Virus record (IMG/VR): IMGVR_UViG_3300009703_000100
Location: 1-24,120 of that record
Reading direction: 5' to 3' (one strand)
Length of the DNA: 24,120 nt
Origin: a virus
Shown here: positions 16,454 through 21,265 of the stretch, one piece after another
How positions within the stretch are numbered: the first letter of the stretch is position 1
How the letters are laid out: each line of letters starts with the position of its first letter
Translations under genes and position numbers: made by a program
Notes under the pieces: generated by a model
What the model was told of the DNA's origin: nothing
The model's database searches: none
The model's input: the letters and a program-made list of their open reading frames with translations, nothing else

Positions 16454-16948
16454 TTACTTAAAATCTTTAGCGGTTGGGCGTCTGCCATTTCTATCCAGAA
16501 AATTAAGATATTTACGAAGGCCTTTTGGACCAGTAGTTAAACCAGCTTTTACTAGCTGTTCTCGTGTCACATTAGCCAAAGTTCTTTTACCAGTTGTAGC
16601 ACCAGTCCTCGAAACATTTCTGCTTCCCTTACCAGTTACCCTTGGTCTTTTAGGAATGCGATCCGTCTTCTTTGCCTTCCCAGTAGTTTGTGTAGTAGTA
16701 ACTTTTTTATCCCCACGCATTTCACTTGAAGAAGTTTTAGTTATCTTAGGTTTAGTTGTAGGAGACTTAGGTTTATTTTTAGGAGTACTGTCAACCTTAG
16801 TATACCTAGACGCTGTAGGTTTCACTCTTACGTTTGCTTTTGCTGCTGCCCGTCGAGCTGCAGGGCTGTTGCCCCCTCTCCTACGTTCAGCTGTTGTTTG
16901 TGTTTTGATCTTACGATCTTTTCTTCTCGACTTCCTAGTGTAAGACAT
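16454..16948 (-). CDS. Highly basic, histone-H1-like phage protein (164 aa)
   Basis: ATG at 16948 with GAGGT Shine-Dalgarno, the first gene after the capsid terminator. About the first 115 residues are Lys/Arg/Thr/Ser/Pro-rich and have no hydrophobic core (SRRKDRKIKTQTTAERRRGG, KNKPKSPTTKPKITKTSSSE). This is the composition of histone-H1 tails and of some phage DNA-condensing proteins. The last 45 residues are different and look folded: VTREQLVKAGLTTGPKGLRK followed by Y-L-N-F-L-D-R-N-G-R. This may be a short helical domain that anchors it to the virion or to a partner. Possible roles are condensation of packaged DNA, binding to acidic assembly proteins, or host chromatin binding. All are inference. 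Confidence 0.65.
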   Translation of the reverse strand: MSYTRKSRRKDRKIKTQTTAERRRGGNSPAARRAAAKANVRVKPTASRYTKVDSTPKNKPKSPTTKPKITKTSSSEMRGDKKVTTTQTTGKAKKTDRIPKRPRVTGKGSRNVSRTGATTGKRTLANVTREQLVKAGLTTGPKGLRKYLNFLDRNGRRPTAKDFK

Positions 16949-16960
16949 TATTTATACCTC

Positions 16961-16988
16961 GTATAAAAGCCCCCTCCGAAGAGGGGGC
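16961..16988 (-). terminator. Intrinsic terminator after the capsid genes (UUCG loop)
   Basis: Read on the minus strand: an 8-bp GC stem GCCCCCTC / GAGGGGGC (16981-16988 with 16969-16976) closed by the extra-stable loop TTCG between C and G, followed directly by TTTTATAC (16961-16968). This is the textbook form of a rho-independent terminator with a cUUCGg tetraloop. It lies seven bases beyond the stop of the decoration gene. The other strand has no T-tract after the stem, so it should act only on minus-strand transcription. Confidence 0.93.
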
Positions 16989-16995
16989 GTTAACT

Positions 16996-17439
16996 CTATG
17001 CTACGAAAGCGTACAAAGTGATTGTACCAGTAGTAGCCCCAGTACCGGGGGCTGTCTGAACAAGTACATCAATTGTGTCGTCAGCAGTAAAGGCAACAGG
17101 TGCGGTTGCAGTTGAACCGTGTGTTGCGTTACCAATTGCAAACGAGCTTGCAGTTCCGCCTGCTTGACCGATAGTTGAACCATCGATGAAAGCTGCGGTT
17201 GCGCCGCCGTAACCAACGTCAAGTACAATAGCGGGGGATCCGTTGGTGTCTAGGTCAGTAGTAGTAAGTACTATACCAACAACAGTTTCACCTGCGAAAA
17301 CATCGACCATTTGTACGACATCGGAGCCTGCTAAAGCTGCAGTTACAGAATAAGTAGCCTGTCTTACACCTACGTTTCCTTGCGGATAAGGTTTAAACGA
17401 GCTATTACCCGATACTGCGCCAGAAGTTAAAGTAGCCAT
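16996..17439 (-). CDS. Putative capsid decoration/head fibre protein (147 aa)
   Basis: ATG at 17439 with a strong Shine-Dalgarno (AAGGAGAA), of the same form as that of the capsid gene. The protein is small, G/A/T/V-rich and beta: after the N-terminal SGNSSFKPYPQGNVGVRQAT come strands VVQMVDVFAGETVVGIVLTT and SPAIVLDVGYGGATAAFIDG, ending in T-I-T-L-Y-A-F-V-A. The jelly-roll-like pattern and its place directly after the major capsid gene, before the terminator, suit a capsid decoration or stabilising protein that is needed in hundreds of copies. Very few charged residues are present. No specific family is recognised, so the role is an inference from context. Confidence 0.65.
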   Translation of the reverse strand: MATLTSGAVSGNSSFKPYPQGNVGVRQATYSVTAALAGSDVVQMVDVFAGETVVGIVLTTTDLDTNGSPAIVLDVGYGGATAAFIDGSTIGQAGGTASSFAIGNATHGSTATAPVAFTADDTIDVLVQTAPGTGATTGTITLYAFVA

Positions 17440-17458
17440 TTTCTATATTCTCCTTGCC

Positions 17459-18616
17459 CTACTGAGCTGTATCAAGAGCGATTACGCCGAAGTCTTGAAC
17501 GCTACCATTGTAGTCGCTGTTGTACTTAGGCTTCCTAAGACCAAAGATCTTACCAATAGAGATACCAGCCTGATTCTGATAGTCGAAAGTATCTTCAACA
17601 ATCTCAGGGTTACCGATATCAGCCATTGCAAGAGCTTGAGCGCCACAGAATAGAGCACGTGCGCCGTCAACGTCAGCGTCTGCGCCCCACTTGTATCCAG
17701 CCGCGCCAGCGTTAGAAGAAGTACCAGAGGTAGCACCTTCTGTGCTGAATACGTGGCGGAACTCGTGAACCATAACGCCGTCAACCATCAAACTGCTTGT
17801 TCCAGAGAACAATTGATTGTTTGGTCCTCGTGCAGACGCTTGACGTACGTTAGTCAAGAAGTCTGAATCGAGCTTCAGGTCAGCCATTTGCTGAGGAGTT
17901 ACGAACATGTGGAACACTTCTTCGTTACCAGCACCACGCAAACCACGGATGTAGTTATCTTTAGCGTAGGCTTTCAGGTTAACGATGTCACGATAAGCAA
18001 TCTTATCAGTGGCTGCTACTGCAGTAGTGTCACCTGCTTGAAGAGTTGAAGTACCACCAGACACATCTATTCGTCTGTGTCGAGCTGCAGTTGGAGCAGA
18101 TACATCAGAGGCATACTCAAGATCAGCTAACTCATGCCCACTAGTACTTGAGGTATTTCTCAAAGCACCATTGGTCTTATGAGTGTAAGCGATACCAGAA
18201 AGAGTCAAGAACGCCAATTGGTCCATACGATCAGCCATTGCATAAGCAAGTGCGTCACGAGAGTTCTCTCTGAAGTTTACGACTGACTTCTGGTCTGCCA
18301 ACCTACCAGAGATTCTGTTAGCGAATCTTAGTTGGTCAAGCTCGATAGTAATGTCGTACGCTCTTAACGCTTCTTCATTCCCTTCCAGAGTATTGTCACC
18401 AGTGATACCGTCTCCAGTCATATCCGCTAATAGCGTAATAACTGCTTTAGTACCCTTGTCATTTTTAGTTAGTTCAGTAATGCGCTGAACCATCGCGTTT
18501 TGACCAGATCCTGCGAACTGGTTAATGAATGACATGTTGCGAGCAACCTGCCAAAAGTCTCTACTCCAAGCGGTTAGTTGGTTTGAAGTTAGAGACGCAA
18601 AGTTAGTAAGAGCCAT
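17459..18616 (-). CDS. Major capsid protein, N4-gp56 family
   Basis: ATG at 18616 with a strong Shine-Dalgarno (AAAGGAGAA, 18622-18630). The 385 residues follow the N4-gp56 family of HK97-fold major capsid proteins. An N-terminal helix carries SNQLTAWSRDFWQVARNMSF, followed by G-S-G-Q-N-A-M-V-Q-R-I-T-E-L. The hallmark region G-D-G-I-T-G-D-N-T-L-E-G-N-E-E then leads into the long spine helix region (LADQKSVVNFRENSRDALAY, MADRMDQLAFLTLSGIAYTH). The C-terminal part has VFHMFVTPQQMADLKLDSDF and GKIFGLRKPKYNSDYNGSVQ. The same family serves as capsid in N4 and Stx podoviruses such as 933W. It forms the icosahedral shell around the portal, guided by the acidic scaffold encoded upstream. It is preceded by an unusual structured leader and followed by decoration gene and terminator. 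Confidence 0.93.
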   Translation of the reverse strand: MALTNFASLTSNQLTAWSRDFWQVARNMSFINQFAGSGQNAMVQRITELTKNDKGTKAVITLLADMTGDGITGDNTLEGNEEALRAYDITIELDQLRFANRISGRLADQKSVVNFRENSRDALAYAMADRMDQLAFLTLSGIAYTHKTNGALRNTSSTSGHELADLEYASDVSAPTAARHRRIDVSGGTSTLQAGDTTAVAATDKIAYRDIVNLKAYAKDNYIRGLRGAGNEEVFHMFVTPQQMADLKLDSDFLTNVRQASARGPNNQLFSGTSSLMVDGVMVHEFRHVFSTEGATSGTSSNAGAAGYKWGADADVDGARALFCGAQALAMADIGNPEIVEDTFDYQNQAGISIGKIFGLRKPKYNSDYNGSVQDFGVIALDTAQ

Positions 18617-18621
18617 TATGG

Positions 18622-18630
18622 TTCTCCTTT
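18622..18630 (-). promoter_or_regulatory. Strong ribosome binding site of capsid gene
   Basis: AAAGGAGAA on the minus strand, five to six bases before the capsid ATG (ACCAT spacer). It is nearly complementary to the 16S rRNA 3' end and nearly identical to the site of the decoration gene (AAGGAGAA), while most other genes in the window have weaker sites (GAGGT, TAGGAT). This fits the high copy number of these two proteins. Confidence 0.75.
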
Positions 18631-18653
18631 ATGCGTTTAAATTTCAGTTCCAC

Positions 18654-18807
18654 AGCCGACTTCTGGAGCGGCTAATCCGTTACCCGTATCGTAGGGCGAC
18701 GTCTTAGCGGTGTTTAACGAGGTTCGACCTCGGAAGGTTTAACGCCTTTACAGGCGGAATACGGTTTTAACGTGTACGGCACGGACTAATATCGTATAGT
18801 CGTACGA
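18654..18807 (-). repeat. Array of six short hairpins upstream of capsid start
   Basis: In mRNA order the stems are: TCGTA/TACGA (18792-18807), CGTG/CACG (18771-18783), CGCCT/AGGCG with a GTAA (GNRA-type) loop (18743-18756), CGAGGT/ACCTCG with a 3-base loop (18718-18732), CGT..CCC/GGG..ACG with internal mismatch (18678-18701), and AGCCG/CGGCT (18654-18673). Centres are about 22-36 bases apart, mostly near 25. Hairpins 2-4 share flanks (a CC or TCC just before the stem, TTAAA just after it) but have different stem sequences that stay paired. This is what selection on RNA structure looks like. Hairpins 1 and 5 are instead followed by ATTAG. Function unknown. Confidence 0.7.
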
Positions 18808-18814
18808 AGGTTAG

Positions 18815-18843
18815 ATAGTACTAATATAAAAATAAATAAACAA
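18815..18843 (-). promoter_or_regulatory. Candidate sigma70-like promoter for capsid block
   Basis: On the minus strand TTGTTT (18838-18843) is followed after 17 bases by TACTAT (18815-18820), within a very AT-rich stretch. The spacer length is ideal but both boxes are imperfect (3/6 and 4/6 of consensus). Transcription from it would begin near 18808, right at the first hairpin of the leader. It could also be an unrelated AT-rich spacer, or the phage may use its own polymerase or a modified host enzyme. Confidence 0.35.
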
Positions 18844-18848
18844 CCCTA

Positions 18849-18864
18849 TTTAACTGCTGTTAAA
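18849..18864. repeat. Perfect inverted repeat just upstream of candidate promoter
   Basis: TTTAAC and GTTAAA (6-bp arms, 4-base spacer TGCT on the plus strand) lie between the stop of the 97-aa gene and the candidate -35 box. As RNA the stem would be weak, and as DNA it could be a protein binding site. It lacks the GC-rich stem and T-tract of a terminator. Confidence 0.35.
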
Positions 18865-18866
18865 CA

Positions 18867-19160
18867 CTACCATTTAACACGGTGTGACCAATACCGGGCA
18901 CTTAGCTTAGATGGTTTGGCATCTTGCGCGTTATGCCTAGCGTAATATGACTTCTTACGGGCTTTGTCCTTCGCGCTCTTCGGGTTTTTACCCGCACCCC
19001 TAACTCCCTGCTGCCCAAAACGAATTAGCTTCATTTCGTGTCCTACAGCCGCTAACACCATGTGTGACTTTTTAGGATGATTAGGAGTTCTTTTAGGTTT
19101 ATTAACGCCTTTTAATCCATGCTTTTTAAGTAAAGCTGCTTTTCTATTTTCATGTGCCAC
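18867..19160 (-). CDS. Conserved basic phage protein (97 aa)
   Basis: Starts with GTG at 19160, set by a perfect Shine-Dalgarno AGGAGGT five bases upstream. The protein is rich in Lys, Arg and His: RKAALLKKHGLKGVNKPKRT, then a characteristic core K-L-I-R-F-G-Q-Q-G-V-R-G-A-G, R-K-K-S-Y-Y-A-R-H, and S-A-R-Y-W-S-H-R-V-K-W at the very end. I know this core (kLIRFGQQGV...RrkSFkaRH...sAayWa.kvKW) as a widely shared phage protein family without an assigned role; I do not recall its accession with certainty. It is usually encoded near head genes. The basic charge suggests binding to nucleic acid or to the acidic scaffold. It is the last gene before the structured capsid leader. Confidence 0.75.
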   Translation of the reverse strand: MAHENRKAALLKKHGLKGVNKPKRTPNHPKKSHMVLAAVGHEMKLIRFGQQGVRGAGKNPKSAKDKARKKSYYARHNAQDAKPSKLSARYWSHRVKW

Positions 19161-19179
19161 AGTTAACCTCCTATATCCA

Positions 19180-19644
19180 TTACTTAAAGATTAGTATAAC
19201 CCCTCCAATTAAAATAAACGCACAAAGAATGCCAATAGCACTCACCCCCATAATTAAATATATTTGCCGAAGCATTTTCTTTCTAGCCGCAGCCCTAGCT
19301 CTTATGGCCTCCATCTGCCGTTTATGGTTGGCTTTTTGCCTAGCTTTAGCATCTTCCCATCGTTGGAGTAGTGCTGGGTCGTGGATTATGAGCATGTCGT
19401 GAAGCGACTTTTCCCATTGATCGCGCCGATGTTTAATGCTTTCAAGTTTTAGAAGTTCTTGAGATGACAGGTTGTTAATAACCGAGTCTTTCTTGTCCCT
19501 TTCAAAAGAATCCAGCGCATCACTGAACCCTTGCATCAACTCAACTGCTTTGCTGGCCCCATCGCCAACCTCATTGAGTTTGTTTATGGCGGTGGAAATT
19601 GTAGACAGGATCGCGCCTGCCGCAGCCACGGATTCTATAATCAT
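19180..19644 (-). CDS. C-terminally anchored coiled protein (154 aa)
   Basis: ATG at 19644 with TAAGGTTA Shine-Dalgarno. The N-terminus is mildly hydrophobic (SVAAAGAILSTISTAINKLN). The middle is a long charged helix (SSQELLKLESIKHRRDQWEK; WEDAKARQKANHKRQMEAIR). A strong transmembrane segment lies at about residues 128-153 (YLIMGVSAIGILCAFILIGG), leaving almost nothing after it. This tail-anchored layout with a coiled soluble domain resembles proteins that act at the inner membrane during lysis or assembly, for example antiholin- or spanin-like proteins in reverse orientation. No family is recognised with confidence. It belongs to a run of three small membrane or exported proteins between scaffold and capsid. 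Confidence 0.6.
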   Translation of the reverse strand: MIIESVAAAGAILSTISTAINKLNEVGDGASKAVELMQGFSDALDSFERDKKDSVINNLSSQELLKLESIKHRRDQWEKSLHDMLIIHDPALLQRWEDAKARQKANHKRQMEAIRARAAARKKMLRQIYLIMGVSAIGILCAFILIGGVILIFK

Positions 19645-19653
19645 CGTATAACC

Positions 19654-19974
19654 TTACGGTTTACGTGACATATACGCCGTTGCGCCAAAATACAAACCAA
19701 TAATACTGGCTTGGCTCAAAAACAGAATGTCACTAAGTGAAGAAAGGGTATCCAACCTAGCCTCTGGAACAAAAGGCATAAGCGGCAATAAAGAGTAAGC
19801 GACCATTGAGGACATCGCTACCCAAGCAATCCGTCGCTGACTATCCTGTTTCTCTTCCCTGAGATCTAATTCTATCATTTGAGTAGCACGTTCTAGCTCC
19901 TCGTCACTGACAGTACCATCGTTATCTATATCATATTTAGCCCAAATTGAATCCTTCTGTAATTTTTTAGTCAT
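19654..19974 (-). CDS. EF-hand two-TM membrane protein, possible holin (106 aa)
   Basis: I choose ATG at 19974 (MTKKLQKD), two bases after the upstream stop; a TTG twelve bases earlier in frame would overlap that gene and has no better ribosome site. Residues 15-26 form a canonical calcium-binding EF-hand loop, D-I-D-N-D-G-T-V-S-D-E-E, with D, D, D, T, S, E at positions 1, 3, 5, 7, 9 and 12. Two hydrophobic segments follow, around IAWVAMSSMVAYSLLPLMPF and SQASIIGLYFGATAYM. An N-terminal soluble EF-hand plus two TM helices is a layout I have seen in marine phages, sometimes labelled holin. Calcium sensing by a membrane protein is possible but unproven. Confidence 0.75.
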   Translation of the reverse strand: MTKKLQKDSIWAKYDIDNDGTVSDEELERATQMIELDLREEKQDSQRRIAWVAMSSMVAYSLLPLMPFVPEARLDTLSSLSDILFLSQASIIGLYFGATAYMSRKP

Positions 19975-19976
19975 GC

Positions 19977-20204
19977 TCAATCCCAAAACTTTTGATTCGC
20001 ACCCGCCATAACAGGTCTACAGTAAGCAGTTATGTTTTGTTGTTTAATACCCCCACGACATCTTGTGTCTCTGCAGTTATGCTCTATCCAATAAGCAAAC
20101 TGTTGGCACCTGTGGATATCTCTAAACAACATTTGGTCCGCGCCTTCAACAACATTGCCTTCTATTACCGTTATTAGCATAAAAGCTAGGATCGTACCCT
20201 TCAT
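19977..20204 (-). CDS. Small exported Cys-containing protein (75 aa)
   Basis: ATG at 20204, just after the stop of the scaffold gene. The N-terminus MKGTILAFMLITVIEGNVVE has a short positively charged start and a hydrophobic core, like a signal peptide or anchor. Four cysteines follow (C33, C44, C49, C62), enough for two disulfides in the periplasm, with the conserved-looking MLFRDIHRCQQFAYWIEHNC and ITAYCRP. There is no lipobox (L-x-x-C) near the signal. I recall related small proteins (IEGN..., FRDI.RC..FA, ITAYC.P) in marine phages and cyanophages without known function. Position next to membrane proteins suggests an envelope role, for example in lysis timing or superinfection exclusion. 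Confidence 0.65.
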   Translation of the reverse strand: MKGTILAFMLITVIEGNVVEGADQMLFRDIHRCQQFAYWIEHNCRDTRCRGGIKQQNITAYCRPVMAGANQKFWD

Positions 20205-20207
20205 ACA

Positions 20208-21254
20208 TTAGACGATATCGCCCCTAAGACGCTTTAAAGTGTCCGGGGGTAGTGCATTAAACTCTTCTTCAGACATGGTACTTATATCTAAAGCCTTTTC
20301 ACCCCGGTCAGCAGAACTTTCTCCGGGCAATGCGGGAGGTTGAGCCTCCGCTGCCTTGAGTTTCTTAGTAACTTCGGCACGTTTCTTAGCTACTTCGTCC
20401 TGTGAAGTTGGGGCTTTCTTTGAAGCTAACGTAGAACCTTCTTCTGCCGCTGTTCCAACTAAATCATTACTCTTAATAACAAAATTTGCCGCTTTTCCAA
20501 GAGCATCAACCGCTCCATACCCCTGCGTAATAAACGCATCACGTAAATCAATTACTTCTTGGGTGTAATCAGCGTTGTATTCCGCAGCATTTTGATCAAA
20601 TATAGGGAAACTAGACTCCAACTCACTAGCAGCAGTCTGTAAAGCTGTAGCCTGTTGGTTTTGGTTTACGGTTTGCGTCATTTCCTGCCGCATTTCGTAG
20701 GCAATTTGGGCTTTTTCCGCTGTTCTCATCTCTTGACGCAGCGAAGCGGCCTTATCTGCCTCCCCATCTAGCAGTAAAGTCTGGTATTCCACCTCTTTAG
20801 CCGCAAAATCGTACTCTTCGGGCGCATCTTCAGCAACTTCCTGCGCTGCTTTCATGTCATCGAGCTGTTTTTGCAGGGCTTTCTGCTTAGCAAGCACTTC
20901 ATCTAGCCGTGATTTAGGTACCATCGGCTTTTTTTCAGGTTCTTTCGTAGATTCTTCTACTTCGGCGGTATCTTCTGGCTGTTCTCCGTCGTCAGACTGC
21001 TCTTCAGCTTCCGAATCTGCCTCTTCTTCCTGAAGTTCTCCCTCGCTTTGATCCTCGCTATCCGACTCGTCGGGGGCATCTTCAACTTCCTCCTCTGCTT
21101 CCGCTTCAGTTTCTACTTCTTCTTCGGTTTCCGCTTCTGTTTCCTCTTCACCAAGGCCAAAGTTTAAATCTAATGGCGCTTCTGCAGGATCTGCAGCATC
21201 CGCGCCGGGCATTGCTTCCAAAGTCGCTTCCGTATTTTCAGTAGCTTCAGACAT
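20208..21254 (-). CDS. Capsid scaffolding/assembly protein (348 aa)
   Basis: ATG at 21254 with TAGGAAAT Shine-Dalgarno. The N-terminal third is extremely acidic (runs of Glu/Asp such as TEEEVETEAEAEEEVEDAPD). Residues about 115-215 are helical and coiled (SRLDEVLAKQKALQKQLDDM; KAASLRQEMRTAEKAQIAYE). A middle domain has ELESSFPIFDQNAAEYNADY and VIDLRDAFITQGYGAVDALG. The C-terminus ends in S-E-E-E-F-N-A-L-P-P-D-T-L-K-R-L-R-G-D. This architecture (acidic N-terminus, coiled coil, F-P..d...-Y-N helix region, L-P-.-.-.-.-.-.-L-R-G-D end) is typical of scaffold proteins of podoviruses with P22-type portals. It lies directly after the portal gene as expected. It would co-assemble with the capsid protein into the procapsid and leave before DNA packaging. 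Confidence 0.8.
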   Translation of the reverse strand: MSEATENTEATLEAMPGADAADPAEAPLDLNFGLGEEETEAETEEEVETEAEAEEEVEDAPDESDSEDQSEGELQEEEADSEAEEQSDDGEQPEDTAEVEESTKEPEKKPMVPKSRLDEVLAKQKALQKQLDDMKAAQEVAEDAPEEYDFAAKEVEYQTLLLDGEADKAASLRQEMRTAEKAQIAYEMRQEMTQTVNQNQQATALQTAASELESSFPIFDQNAAEYNADYTQEVIDLRDAFITQGYGAVDALGKAANFVIKSNDLVGTAAEEGSTLASKKAPTSQDEVAKKRAEVTKKLKAAEAQPPALPGESSADRGEKALDISTMSEEEFNALPPDTLKRLRGDIV

Positions 21255-21265
21255 ATTTCAATTTC

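Larger units (their letters stand above)
18617..18866 (-). promoter_or_regulatory. Non-coding structured leader of the capsid gene
   Basis: This is the longest gene-free stretch in the window (250 bases) and I see no coding frame in it. In the direction of capsid transcription it contains an inverted repeat, a candidate promoter, six short hairpins in a row, then an AT-rich spacer and the capsid Shine-Dalgarno. Each element is listed separately. It differs from the rest of the window, where genes are a few bases apart or overlap. Confidence 0.7.

Noticed and set aside
16389-16943. 184-codon plus-strand frame with hydrophobic product
   Set aside because: It is the complement of the Lys/Arg/Thr-rich gene; the hydrophobic product is a by-product of that composition, and no plus-strand gene exists elsewhere in the window.
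18718-18732. GGTTCGACC motif resembling a tRNA T-loop
   Set aside because: It belongs to a perfect 6-bp hairpin with a 3-base loop; no acceptor stem, anticodon arm or D-arm can be built around it on either strand.
18654-18807. Short-spaced repeats as a CRISPR array
   Set aside because: The stems differ in sequence and only a few flanking bases recur; there is no constant 25-35 base repeat and no cas gene.
18849-18864. Inverted repeat as terminator of the 97-aa gene
   Set aside because: The stem is almost all A/T with a 4-base loop and is followed by TAGGG, not a T-tract, so it is unlikely to terminate; listed only as a possible site.
19654-19986. Longer form of the EF-hand protein starting at a TTG
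   Set aside because: It would overlap the upstream gene, uses a rare start and has no better ribosome site than the ATG at 19974.
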